DNA from: Clostridium thermobutyricum
GTDB taxonomy: Bacteria > Bacillota > Clostridia > Ch29
Assembly (NCBI GenBank): GCA_016841565.1
Contig: JAENYX010000015.1
Location: 1 to 56,779, forward strand
Length of the DNA stretch: 56,779 bases
Reading direction: 5' to 3'
Both the position numbers and the translations under genes were made by a program. This document shows, one piece after another, positions 42,366 through 50,416 of this stretch. The first letter of the stretch is position 1; each line of letters begins with the position of its first letter. A model generated the notes under the pieces. The model did not search any database. It worked only from the letters and a program-made list of their open reading frames with translations, and was not told where the DNA came from.

Positions 42366-43178
42366 ATGCAAGTCACGTCTTTGGTTGGGACCAGTGGAAC
42401 CGGGAAAAGTTACAGGGCTTTGGTGGTTGCTAAGGACAGTATCATTGACTATATTATCGATGATGGGCTTTTAATCAAGGGAAATAAGATTTTGGCGGGA
42501 GCCTCGGCCAAAAAGGAGCATACAAAGATTGCTGCCGTAAGAAGGGCTTTGTTTATGGATCCAAAGCACCGCGAAGAAGTGTCGGAGGCCATAAAGCTGC
42601 ATAAACCCGATAAGATACTTATCCTGGGTACTTCGGACGAAATGGTGGATAAAATATCACAGGCCCTGGGTATAGCCTCTGCTGAAACAAGGTTGTATAT
42701 TGAAGACTTCGCCTCGAAAGAAGAAATCGAGTTGGCCCGTCGTCAAAGGTTCATTGAAGGAAAGCATGTGATTCCGGTTCCCACTTTGGAGGTCAAAAAG
42801 GATTTTTCGGGATATTTTCTGGATACCCTTAAGATATTTACCAAAAGAAGAGACAATTCCATCACTATTGATGAAAAAACTGTGGTCCGGCCTACCTACA
42901 GCTACATGGGCAGGTATACCATATACGGGAGAGCTATTATTCAGATAGCCCGGACAGCTGCCGAGAAGGTTGACGGGATACATAGGATTTACAATACAGA
43001 GGTTGCCATACACCCCCACGGTATTGTGATTAATACCGATGCGGCGGTACTCTACGGGGCTATAATAGGAGAACGAGTGGCGGTCATGAAAAGTATTGTC
43101 AAGTCAGAAATTGAACATATGACTTCGCTGAATGTGCTGGCCATTAATGTGACCGTTAAAAATTTGATAATTGAATGA
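42366..43178 (+). CDS. P-loop and Asp23/Gls24 domain protein
   Basis: The 270-residue protein joins a nucleotide-binding module (Walker A VGTSGTGKS, about 5-13; RRALFMDPKHREEV and ILILGTSDEMVDKI) to a C-terminal Asp23/Gls24-like domain (about 185-270; YTIYGRAIIQIARTAAEKVDGI ... VAIHPHGIVI). ATG 42366 follows GGGGGGAG; a longer in-frame start at 42255 lies inside rex and crosses the terminator. Asp23 proteins are linked to envelope stress, while the P-loop part is unusual. The function of the fusion is unknown. Confidence 0.75.
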   Translation: MQVTSLVGTSGTGKSYRALVVAKDSIIDYIIDDGLLIKGNKILAGASAKKEHTKIAAVRRALFMDPKHREEVSEAIKLHKPDKILILGTSDEMVDKISQALGIASAETRLYIEDFASKEEIELARRQRFIEGKHVIPVPTLEVKKDFSGYFLDTLKIFTKRRDNSITIDEKTVVRPTYSYMGRYTIYGRAIIQIARTAAEKVDGIHRIYNTEVAIHPHGIVINTDAAVLYGAIIGERVAVMKSIVKSEIEHMTSLNVLAINVTVKNLIIE

Positions 43179-43190
43179 TAAATAGTGTAA

Positions 43191-43216
43191 GGATCTGCAT
43201 AAGCAGGTCCCTTTTT
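43191..43216 (+). terminator. Terminator after the Asp23 protein gene
   Basis: GGATCTGC-ATAA-GCAGGTCC, with one G-U pair, is followed by CTTTTT. Confidence 0.8.
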
Positions 43217-43262
43217 AATTAAAATCCTACATGTATATACTATTTACAACGTTTTTTTAAGG

Positions 43263-43290
43263 TTTACAATTTTTTTTAATATGATATAAT
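43263..43290 (+). promoter_or_regulatory. Sigma-A promoter of the glutamate dehydrogenase gene
   Basis: TTTACA (43263-43268), 16 nt, then a perfect TATAAT (43285-43290). The leader to the start codon is about 130 nt. Confidence 0.65.
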
Positions 43291-43295
43291 TCAAC

Positions 43296-43312
43296 TTGGG
43301 GACACTGTTGCT
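43296..43312 (+). promoter_or_regulatory. Sigma-54-like site before glutamate dehydrogenase
   Basis: TTGG-N8-TTGCT places GG and GC exactly ten bases apart, as sigma-54 requires. The usual CAC after GG is missing. It overlaps the expected start of the sigma-A transcript. Confidence 0.35.
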
Positions 43313-43428
43313 TATTTGGCACACAGCTTTCCGAACGGTTTATCAGCAGTTTTATTATAACCTTCAATAGGTGCATTTGGGGGTTTGTATCCGAGTTTAG
43401 ATAATACATATTAAGAGGAGGTCGTGTT

Positions 43429-44685
43429 ATGGCAGAAAAGAGCTTGAACCCTTTCGTAATTGCCCAGCAGCAGATAAAGGCAGCGTGTGACAAACTGGGG
43501 ACAGAGCCGGCTGTTTATGAAATCCTCAAACAGCCTCTAAGAGTAATGGAAGTATGCATACCTGTGAAGATGGACAATGGTGAAATCAAAACATTCACAG
43601 GTTTCAGGTCACAGCACAACGATGCGGTAGGCCCGTCAAAGGGCGGCGTGAGATTCCACCAGGATGTAACAATGGATGAAGTTAAAGCCCTGTCGATGTG
43701 GATGACGTTCAAATGCGGCGTTATCGGTCTTCCTTACGGCGGAGGCAAGGGTGGAATCATTGTAGACCCGACTCAATTATCCCAGGGCGAGCTGGAAAGG
43801 CTGTCCAGAGGATATGCAATGGCCATAGCTAATTTCGTTGGTGATAAAAAGGATATTCCCGCTCCCGACGTAAACACCAACGGTCAGATTATGTCGTGGA
43901 TGGTTGACGAGATAAGCAAGGTAAGAGGGTATACCGAGATGGGCGTTATTACCGGAAAGCCTGTGGAATTCGGCGGGTCTCTGGCAAGAACCGAAGCAAC
44001 CGGATACGGTGTTGCATTGATGGCAAAAACGGCTGCCGCCAAAGTAGGATTGGATTTCAACGGCGCCACATTAGCCGTACAGGGTTTCGGTAATGTAGGA
44101 AGCTTTACTGCCAGGTACTTAAACGAATTTGGCGGAAAGGTTGTTGCCATATCAGATGTATCCTGTACATTATACAATGAAAAAGGACTTGATATCGCAG
44201 CCCTGAGAGAATATGCAAAGGGCAACAAAAACCTGATAAAGGGCTTCCCGGGAGCCACTAAGGAGCTGCCAAGGGAAGACATATTGGGTATGGACGTTCA
44301 GATACTGTGCCCCTGCGCAATGGAGAACCAGATAACCGCCGAGACGGCAGGCAAAATTAAAGCCAAGCTGGTGGTTGAGGGTGCCAATGGCCCAACTACT
44401 CCTGAAGGGGACAGCATACTCAAAGAAAGAGGAATACCGCTTGTTCCGGATATACTGGCCAATTCGGGCGGAGTTACCGTATCCTACTTCGAGTGGGTAC
44501 AGAACCTGCAAAATTACTACTGGACCTTCGAAGAGGTACAGGAAAAAGAAACCACACTGATGAAGAAAGCCTTTGAAGAGATATGGGCATTGAAGGATCA
44601 GAAGAAGGTTGATATGAGAACAGCTGCCTATATGATTGCAATCAAGAGGGTTGCGACCGCAATGAAATTACGTGGCTGGTATTAA
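43429..44685 (+). CDS. gdhA: Glutamate dehydrogenase
   Basis: The enzyme interconverts glutamate and 2-oxoglutarate plus ammonia. The 418-residue hexameric-type protein has the substrate lysines in GPSKGGVRFH (K71) and MTFKCGV (K95), and the catalytic lysine in PYGGGKGG (K107). The conserved PAPDVNTNGQIMSWM and the nucleotide-binding AVQGFGNVGSFTARYL are also present. AAGAGGAGG precedes ATG 43429. Length and motifs fit the catabolic RocG/GudB type; coenzyme choice is not certain. Nearby asparaginase, amidase and 5-oxoprolinase genes suggest amino-acid fermentation. A strong terminator follows. Confidence 0.96.
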   Translation: MAEKSLNPFVIAQQQIKAACDKLGTEPAVYEILKQPLRVMEVCIPVKMDNGEIKTFTGFRSQHNDAVGPSKGGVRFHQDVTMDEVKALSMWMTFKCGVIGLPYGGGKGGIIVDPTQLSQGELERLSRGYAMAIANFVGDKKDIPAPDVNTNGQIMSWMVDEISKVRGYTEMGVITGKPVEFGGSLARTEATGYGVALMAKTAAAKVGLDFNGATLAVQGFGNVGSFTARYLNEFGGKVVAISDVSCTLYNEKGLDIAALREYAKGNKNLIKGFPGATKELPREDILGMDVQILCPCAMENQITAETAGKIKAKLVVEGANGPTTPEGDSILKERGIPLVPDILANSGGVTVSYFEWVQNLQNYYWTFEEVQEKETTLMKKAFEEIWALKDQKKVDMRTAAYMIAIKRVATAMKLRGWY

Positions 44686-44701
44686 TCAAAACATATAAAT
44701 C

Positions 44702-44739
44702 AAAAACAAGAGCAGGCCTGCGGGTCTGCTCTTGTTTTT
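44702..44739 (+). terminator. gdhA terminator
   Basis: A 14-bp stem, AAAAACAAGAGCAG/CTGCTCTTGTTTTT, has loop GCCTGCGGGT. The T run is part of the stem. Confidence 0.9.
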
Positions 44740-44815
44740 CGGATAAACAGGAACGGGATACAGTAATCCGTGTAGAATAAAAAGCTGATTATGTATATAA
44801 TAATATTACTGTTAT

Positions 44816-44904
44816 TTGGGACAGGGGGACAGATTCTTTGTCCCACTCCGGCGGCAGGGACGGCAAGGTACAGGGACAGGGGGACAGGTTTCTTGTCCCA
44901 AATT
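44816..44904. repeat. REP-like double palindrome
   Basis: TTTGGGACAGGGGGACAG ... TTGTCCC (44816-44843) and GGGACAGGGGGACAGG ... TTGTCCCAAA (44873-44902) form two related hairpins. Their outer ends TTTGGGACA and TGTCCCAAA are inverted. It resembles the GGGAC element at 2295-2362. Confidence 0.7.
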
Positions 44905-44947
44905 TATGAATAAGCAGCTAATAATATGAAAGGAGAGTGATTGGAGC

Positions 44948-45250
44948 ATGTCAAAACGCTTACCACCCTTTGCGGAAAAATTCGCCGATATAGACAAACA
45001 GCTATACCATAATGTACAGCAAATTGCTGAAACGGCATATCCTGAAGGTGGACTGGACAGGAAGACCGCACTGCTAATAACCTTGGCCATTGATGCAAGT
45101 AAAGGGGCTTCGGCCGGTGTGGCAACGCTGGCAAAACAGGCCAGGGAAGCCGGCGCCACCGATGACGAGATAAAGCAGGCCATCCGGATAGCCTATTATG
45201 TTGCAGGTATGCAGACGCTGGCAGCGGGAAGCGCCGCCTTTGACGGGTAA
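44948..45250 (+). CDS. Carboxymuconolactone decarboxylase-like (AhpD fold) protein
   Basis: The 100-residue helical protein has the CMD pattern LDRKTALLITLAIDASKGASAGVATLAKQAREAGATDDEIKQAIR (two parts, about 35-85), ending in an aromatic-rich helix. The redox CxxC that active AhpD-type members carry is absent: the protein has no Cys, with Ser, Gly and Ala in that region. So peroxidase activity is not expected and the role is unknown. AAAGGAG precedes the start region. It lies between gdhA and the amidase gene, just after a REP-like palindrome. Confidence 0.8.
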   Translation: MSKRLPPFAEKFADIDKQLYHNVQQIAETAYPEGGLDRKTALLITLAIDASKGASAGVATLAKQAREAGATDDEIKQAIRIAYYVAGMQTLAAGSAAFDG

Positions 45251-45370
45251 TAAGGCAAATAATGCAGGCGATGTATTTTACCATTTTGACCATGACAGCC
45301 GTTATGGACATGCAAACCAACAAAGGAGATCATCCCTGTCGTTTTTATTATGATTAAGGAGGACGGGACC

Positions 45371-46156
45371 ATGAATGTTGCAATGCTGCAATTGGAGGTC
45401 AACGCCCATCAAAAAAAGGATGAGCGTATTGCTCATGCAACGGATATTCTGGCTCAAATGCACCGAAACGACAGACAACCGCAGCTGGTATTGCTGCCCG
45501 AAATATGGGCAACGGGGTTCTTCAACTTTGGCAATTATTCCAGTGAAAGCGAAGAGATACAGGGACAAACCTATTCAACTTTTGCCCCATGGGCAGCCAG
45601 ACTGGGATGTTATATTCTGACGGGCAGTTTTGTGGAGAGGGAAGGAAAGGACCTTTTCAACACCTCACTTCTGATAGACCCTGCAGGGGAAATAGCAGCA
45701 AAGTACAGGAAGATACATCTGTTTGGTTACCAATCCAAAGAGCCCCGGATTCTGACACCGGGTAAAGATGTTACGGTAGCCGGGACAAGATTTGGCGTTT
45801 GGGGAATAACCACATGCTATGACCTGAGATTCCCCGAGTTGTACAGAAAAATGATCGACCGGGGGGCACAAGGCTTCCTGGTGGTGGCTGCATGGCCTTT
45901 GGCCAGGTTGGACCATTGGTCCTTATTTAATAAAGCCAGAGCAGTGGAGAACCAATGCTATCTTATTTCATGCAATTGTGCAGGAACTCATCAGGGGGTA
46001 ACCTTTGGGGGGAATAGCATGGTTGTGGATCCCAGCGGTGTTTGTGTGGCATCGGGAGGGGAGAAGGAAACGGTGGTATGGGTAGAAGTAGACATGGATG
46101 AAGTGGAAAAAACCCGCAGATCTTTTCCGGCGCTTAAGGACAGGGTTTTCTTTTAA
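45371..46156 (+). CDS. Carbon-nitrogen hydrolase (nitrilase superfamily)
   Basis: The 261-residue cytoplasmic hydrolase shows the Glu-Lys-Cys triad: E44 in LLPEIWATGF, K114 in YRKIHLFGY and C149 in ITTCYDLRFPEL. Length and sequence style fit the omega-amidase / YafV-like branch, which removes the amide from 2-oxo acid amides. Nitrile hydrolysis is unlikely. ATG 45371 lies 8 nt after AAGGAGG; an in-frame start at 45350 is not supported. The neighbouring glutamate dehydrogenase and asparaginase genes fit amino-acid nitrogen release. Confidence 0.88.
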   Translation: MNVAMLQLEVNAHQKKDERIAHATDILAQMHRNDRQPQLVLLPEIWATGFFNFGNYSSESEEIQGQTYSTFAPWAARLGCYILTGSFVEREGKDLFNTSLLIDPAGEIAAKYRKIHLFGYQSKEPRILTPGKDVTVAGTRFGVWGITTCYDLRFPELYRKMIDRGAQGFLVVAAWPLARLDHWSLFNKARAVENQCYLISCNCAGTHQGVTFGGNSMVVDPSGVCVASGGEKETVVWVEVDMDEVEKTRRSFPALKDRVFF

Positions 46157-46175
46157 ATAGCAAAGAAGTATGTAT

Positions 46176-46220
46176 AAAAGGCCAGGCCATTGATTTCAAT
46201 GGAACAACCCGGCCTTTTAT
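46176..46220. terminator. Bidirectional terminator between amidase and pxpC
   Basis: AAAAGGCC (46176-46183) pairs with GGCCTTTT (46211-46218), with inner CCATTG/CAATGG pairing. A runs and T runs flank both ends, so it can serve both convergent genes. Confidence 0.85.
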
Positions 46221-46248
46221 TTTCAAAAACAAAAGACTATTGATTGCC

Positions 46249-47286
46249 TCACTGCTGCTCTATCTCCTCTACCCTCACATCGTAGCATATACCGTTAATT
46301 TTTAGTTTTAAAAGCTTTGTAGAAACTATATTTTGTGACGTACATGACTTGAGAATGTCGGATATCTCATCCTCCATTCCCCGCAGCAGTTGGTGGGCCT
46401 GATTGATGGTTACCTTTGTAAATTTGATTTTATCTCCCGGCTTGGCCTGGGCTATTTTGGGCAAATCCACTGAAATTATATTTGCAATTTTGGTATATCC
46501 CCCGGTGGTTTGCCGGTCGGCCATCATTATTATTGGTTGACCATGACTGGGTACCTGGACCGCACCCATTGCTATTCCGTCGGATATTATATCTCCACCC
46601 TGCCTGTGTTCAATCTTTTGGCCGTCCAACCGGTAACCCATTCTGTCACATTCATTTGTTACCACATACTGGCCGGACAAGAAAGTATCCATTCCTTTGG
46701 AAGTAAAACAGTCGTCCTGAGGGCCGGTTATTACCCTTGCTTCCACCGTGCCGGGGTAAACCGGGATGTAGCGTGATGGAATTTTTCTTCCTTTAAGCCG
46801 GTGCAGGTTTTCCGTCGGGTCTCCGATTTCCAGAATATCATCCGCTTTCAGTACCCTGCCCTGATGGCCGCCAATGCTTCCCCTTGTATAGGTAGACTTG
46901 CTTCCCATGACCACAGGAACATCTATTCCGCCTGAAAAAGCTATATAGCTCCTTGCTCCCGTTCTCAGGCCCTGAAGCGCAAGACGGTCTCCATTTTGCA
47001 CAAGAATGCTTTCCCACATGGGAATTGCGGTGCCGTTCAGAGCAGGCGACAGGTCACCGCCGGTAACGGCAATCACCATTTGCTCCAAAAACTCGATTTG
47101 CGGACCCAGCATAGTAACCTCCAGGACAGCCTGGTATTGGTCGTTACCAACTAGAATATTGGCCAATCTATGGGAGTAGCTATCCATTACACCGGAAACA
47201 GGAACGCCGAATTGTTGATACCCATGTCTTCCCTTATCCTCAACCAACGTCATCAGTCCTGGCCTGATAATTTTTATTTTACCCAT
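46249..47286 (-). CDS. pxpC: 5-oxoprolinase subunit C (biotin-dependent carboxyltransferase-like)
   Basis: PxpC is one of three proteins that hydrolyse 5-oxoproline to glutamate with ATP. The 345-residue protein has the family start IKIIRPGLMTLVEDKGRHGYQQFGVPVSGVMD (two parts), SYIAFSGGIDVPVVMGS, GPQDDCF and SHGQPIIMMADRQTTGGYTKIANI. These are typical of KipA/AHS2 proteins. It begins 2 nt after the pxpB stop on the - strand. It is the last gene of the pxpA-NRAMP-pxpB-pxpC operon. Confidence 0.94.
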   Translation of the reverse strand: MGKIKIIRPGLMTLVEDKGRHGYQQFGVPVSGVMDSYSHRLANILVGNDQYQAVLEVTMLGPQIEFLEQMVIAVTGGDLSPALNGTAIPMWESILVQNGDRLALQGLRTGARSYIAFSGGIDVPVVMGSKSTYTRGSIGGHQGRVLKADDILEIGDPTENLHRLKGRKIPSRYIPVYPGTVEARVITGPQDDCFTSKGMDTFLSGQYVVTNECDRMGYRLDGQKIEHRQGGDIISDGIAMGAVQVPSHGQPIIMMADRQTTGGYTKIANIISVDLPKIAQAKPGDKIKFTKVTINQAHQLLRGMEDEISDILKSCTSQNIVSTKLLKLKINGICYDVRVEEIEQQ

Positions 47287-47288
47287 GG

Positions 47289-48029
47289 TTATTGACTGCT
47301 CCTTTCTCCGGAATGGATTTGGTACCGGTATACTCCCCTGCCGACCTCTTGCTCTATTTTCTCATATTCCTTCCGGTCTATGCTTACAAAGCGCACATAA
47401 TTTCCCGCTTTAAGCAGAATAGGGTTTTCCCTGTATGGGTCATATAGCCTTAGCGGTGTCCTGCCAATCAGCTGCCATCCCCCGGGGCTGTCTATGGGAT
47501 AAATACCCGTTTGTGATGCGGCGATTCCGACTGTGCCTCCGTTTATCTTTGTTCTGGGGGTGCTCAGTCTTGGCGTTGCAATTTTTTCGTCCATACCTCC
47601 CAGATATGGGAAGCCGGGGGTGAATCCCAGCATATAAATCAGATAATCCCTTGATGTATGTATCCTGATTACCTCTTCCAAGGATAAATTATTGTGTTTG
47701 GCTACATTTTCAATATCGGGGCCGTATTCACCGCCGTAAAGCGTTGGAATTTCATATATAACCGGCGACGGTAGGTCAATATTATCCAGCTGCCCCTCCA
47801 GGTTTTGAAGCTTTTCCATTAGGGCATCATATTCGATAATCATAGGATTATAATGTATCATGAGTGACCGGTATGTTGGTACTATTTCCGTTATCCCGTC
47901 AATCTTGCTATTTTCCATTGCAATGCAAACCGACCTTATCCTATTATTGATTTCTGCAGAAATAGAGTTGCCGAATTCCATTACCAGCGCACTGTCCCCT
48001 GCAACAAGATACTTAGTTTGCGTATACAC
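47289..48029 (-). CDS. pxpB: 5-oxoprolinase subunit B (KipI-like)
   Basis: PxpB pairs with PxpC in ATP-dependent 5-oxoproline hydrolysis; its Bacillus relative KipI also inhibits the sporulation kinase KinA. The 246-residue protein shows the AHS1 signatures GDSALVMEFGNSIS, VIYEIPTLYGGEYGPDIENVA and MLGFTPGFPYLGGMDEKIATPRL (two parts), ending with GGWQLIGRTPLRLYDP. GTG 48029 follows GGAGGTAGCATA. A long hairpin lies between it and the NRAMP gene. Confidence 0.94.
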   Translation of the reverse strand: MYTQTKYLVAGDSALVMEFGNSISAEINNRIRSVCIAMENSKIDGITEIVPTYRSLMIHYNPMIIEYDALMEKLQNLEGQLDNIDLPSPVIYEIPTLYGGEYGPDIENVAKHNNLSLEEVIRIHTSRDYLIYMLGFTPGFPYLGGMDEKIATPRLSTPRTKINGGTVGIAASQTGIYPIDSPGGWQLIGRTPLRLYDPYRENPILLKAGNYVRFVSIDRKEYEKIEQEVGRGVYRYQIHSGERSSQ

Positions 48030-48057
48030 TATGCTACCTCCTTACTTCTCCCTCTTA

Positions 48058-48120
48058 CACTATACAGGCATCCGACCATACTGTTACTCAGCCGCAGTAT
48101 TTCCGGATGCCTGTATAGTG
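48058..48120. repeat. Long perfect-arm hairpin inside the 5-oxoproline operon
   Basis: The 17-nt arm CACTATACAGGCATCCG (48058-48074) is exactly inverted at 48104-48120. Inside, ATACTG/CAGTAT pairs again around an 11-nt loop. It fills the 119-nt gap between the NRAMP and pxpB genes. There is no T run on either strand, so it is not a normal terminator. Confidence 0.85.
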
Positions 48121-48148
48121 ACTCAAGTTAAATATGCCCTGGCTGTTG

Positions 48149-49363
48149 TTATCTTGGTATCAGGTTTGCCATATTTCTGAGGGATAATATTCCCGAGTAT
48201 CCTGCCACCAGTACAATAACTATTCCAAATACCAGCAGCCAGGTTGGATGTTTGTATTCCCCCATAATATCCTTTCTTCTCGAAGCCAGCAGCATTGTTC
48301 CAAGGGTTACCGGAAGGATTAGACCGTTTAATGATCCTGCCAGTATCAGTAGCTTGGCCGGGCTGCCCACCAGTACCATTATCAGTGTGGAAGCTAAAAT
48401 AAAGCCTGAGATAACATATTTCTCATATTTGCCTATCATCGGATGCAGCGTTTTTAAGAAGGATACCGAGGTATATGCTGCTCCGATAACCGAAGTGATA
48501 CCCGCCGACCATAATACTACGCCAAAGAATTTATAGCCGATGGTTCCTGCACCGTGCCGGAAAGCAGATGCCGCCGGATTTGACGGATCCAGTGCGAAGC
48601 CCTTGCTGACAACTCCCAGTATGGCCAGGAACAAAAGCACACGCATTATCGAAGCAATAACGATGCCCGTCACCGAGCTCTTAGTGATTTCTTTAATGTT
48701 TTCGTGCCCGGTTATCCCGGCATCAATAAGCCTGTGGCCTCCCGCAAAGGTTATGTAACCTCCTACCGTTCCACCAAGCAGAGTGATTATCGGGAAAAGC
48801 AGTATTCCCGGGTTTTCAGGTGCAACGCTCCTGTAAACAGCTTCTCCTACCGGAGGATTTGAAGAAATGGCAACGTACCCGACTATGATAATCATCAGTG
48901 CTCCCAGTATCTTTGTAAATCTATCCATCACAGGACCTGCATCCTTGGACAAAAATATCAGAATACCTATTATGCCGCAAACCAAAGCAGAAATATTAAC
49001 GTCAATTCCCAGCATTACGTTTACACCCAGGGCAGCTCCGCCGATATTTCCTATATTGAAGGCCAATCCGCCCAAGGCAACAAGGACTGCTACAAAATAT
49101 CCAAGACCCGGCAGAACTTTGTTTGCAATGTCCTGACCCCTCATGCCGGATATACCAATAACTCTCCACACATTCATCTGGGCGCCTATGTCAAGGATGA
49201 CCGAAGCCAATATAACAAAGGCAAAGCTTGCAGCAAATTGTGCGGTGAATGCAGCCGTCTGGGTCAGAAATCCCGGACCGATGGCCGAAGTAGCCATAAT
49301 AAAGGCTGCCCCCAATAATGCGCTGGCATTTTTCTTTACTGCACTTTTATCTTTTAAACTCAT
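48149..49363 (-). CDS. NRAMP family transporter (YcsG-like)
   Basis: The protein of about 404 residues has about eleven membrane helices. The N-terminal FIMATSAIGPGFLTQTAAFT resembles the metal-site helix of NRAMP carriers but lacks the usual DPGN (here GPGF). Members encoded with pxpA/pxpB, such as Bacillus YcsG, may carry something other than a metal ion; 5-oxoproline or a related compound is a reasonable guess. ATG 49363 is chosen because GGAGGG lies 7 nt before it; ATG 49378 overlaps that site. It lies between pxpA and pxpB. Confidence 0.85.
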   Translation of the reverse strand: MSLKDKSAVKKNASALLGAAFIMATSAIGPGFLTQTAAFTAQFAASFAFVILASVILDIGAQMNVWRVIGISGMRGQDIANKVLPGLGYFVAVLVALGGLAFNIGNIGGAALGVNVMLGIDVNISALVCGIIGILIFLSKDAGPVMDRFTKILGALMIIIVGYVAISSNPPVGEAVYRSVAPENPGILLFPIITLLGGTVGGYITFAGGHRLIDAGITGHENIKEITKSSVTGIVIASIMRVLLFLAILGVVSKGFALDPSNPAASAFRHGAGTIGYKFFGVVLWSAGITSVIGAAYTSVSFLKTLHPMIGKYEKYVISGFILASTLIMVLVGSPAKLLILAGSLNGLILPVTLGTMLLASRRKDIMGEYKHPTWLLVFGIVIVLVAGYSGILSLRNMANLIPR

Positions 49364-49378
49364 TTGACATCCCTCCAT

Positions 49379-50155
49379 TTATTTAATAAAATTTGAAATG
49401 GCGGTTACTTCAACATCCTCTGCTTCCAATTTGGCTCTTATTTTTTGTGTAAATTCAACAGCTTCCGGATTATCACCATGTACACAGATTGTTTCCGCTT
49501 TAATGTCAATGTCTTTTCCATCCATTGTTCTTACTTTCCCCTCTTTGACCATCCTTATTACCCGGGAAATAGCAAGCTCTGCATCGTGAATAACTGCACC
49601 CTCCAGCTTTCTTGATACCAAAGTCCCGTCTGCGTTGTAAGCCCTGTCGGCGAATACTTCGTTGGCCACCTTTAGTCCTATCTCTTGTCCTGCTTTAATC
49701 ATCTGACTGTTTGCAAGTCCGACAAAGATGATATCCTTATCCACCTGGTAGACTGCCTCGGCTAAAGCCCTTGCCAGCTTGTAATCCTGGGCCGCCGTGT
49801 TATACAATGCACCATGGGCCTTCAGATGCTGTATTCTGGTACCATTTGCTTTTGCGAAAGCCAAAAGGGCTCCAAGCTGATATTGGACATAAAGCTTGAT
49901 TTCTTCGGGAGCAATAGCCATATTTCTTCTTCCAAAGCCCATTAAATCAGGAAAACCGGGATGGGCTCCTATGGCTGTTCCTTCCCGTTTTGCTATTTTT
50001 ATTGTACTATCCATAACCGACGGGTCTCCCGCATGCCATCCGCAGGCTATGTTTGCCGATGTAACGTGCTTTATGACCTGTTCATCCATCCCTAATTTGT
50101 AACTGCCGAAGCTTTCGCCGAGGTCACTGTTAAGGTCAACTCTATATATTTTCAC
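49379..50155 (-). CDS. pxpA: 5-oxoprolinase subunit A (LamB/YcsF family)
   Basis: PxpA is the catalytic partner of PxpBC. The protein of about 258 residues begins [21 protein letters not shown] and has the family motifs [18 protein letters not shown] (about 35-52), [15 protein letters not shown] and [10 protein letters not shown]. Near the end is [13 protein letters not shown]. The start is GTG 50155, 7 nt after GGGAGG; an in-frame ATG at 50170 overlaps the binding site. It is the first gene after a sigma-54-type promoter on the - strand. Confidence 0.95.
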   Translation of the reverse strand: MKIYRVDLNSDLGESFGSYKLGMDEQVIKHVTSANIACGWHAGDPSVMDSTIKIAKREGTAIGAHPGFPDLMGFGRRNMAIAPEEIKLYVQYQLGALLAFAKANGTRIQHLKAHGALYNTAAQDYKLARALAEAVYQVDKDIIFVGLANSQMIKAGQEIGLKVANEVFADRAYNADGTLVSRKLEGAVIHDAELAISRVIRMVKEGKVRTMDGKDIDIKAETICVHGDNPEAVEFTQKIRAKLEAEDVEVTAISNFIK

Positions 50156-50259
50156 CACCTCCCCTCCCATTGATGCCGGTGCCGGGCAATGTCAGCCTTC
50201 CCAATCGGCCCATACTACCAGCCCATCTATAATATGTCTGTCTTTCAATATTCTATGTT

Positions 50260-50276
50260 CGCAAAAATGATGCCAA
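50260..50276 (-). promoter_or_regulatory. Sigma-54 promoter of the pxpA operon
   Basis: On the - strand the site reads TTGGCATCATTTTTGCG. GG and GC are exactly ten bases apart, TTGGCA matches the -24 element and TTGC the -12 element. It lies about 105 nt before pxpA. Upstream, GTGT/ACAC inverted repeats (50281-50297 and 50338-50353) could bind the activator. Confidence 0.75.
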
Positions 50277-50353
50277 TAAAGTGTTGTGGGGATACACCGG
50301 ATTTTCCATGGTTTCTTAATACTGCTGTTTATCAATAGTGTATTTTTGCACAC

Positions 50354-50398
50354 AAAAAAAGAGCGGATTCGTAAATATGTGCGAAACCGCTCTTTTTT
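50354..50398. terminator. Terminator of the symporter-kinase-regulator operon
   Basis: AAAAAAAGAGCGG (50354-50366) pairs with CCGCTCTTTTTT (50387-50398), with inner TTCG/CGAA. It lies 19 nt past the regulator stop codon on the - strand and separates it from the pxpA promoter. Confidence 0.9.
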
Positions 50399-50416
50399 GT
50401 GGTTGTCCCGGTTATT

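Noticed and set aside
43316..43332. A second sigma-54 site (TTGGCACACAGCTTTCC) before gdhA
   Set aside because: The -24 half is good, but the -12 GC is replaced by TC at the required spacing.
46249..48029. Urea carboxylase or allophanate hydrolase genes
   Set aside because: The AHS1 and AHS2 domains are shared with those enzymes, but here they are separate proteins beside pxpA, as in 5-oxoprolinase.
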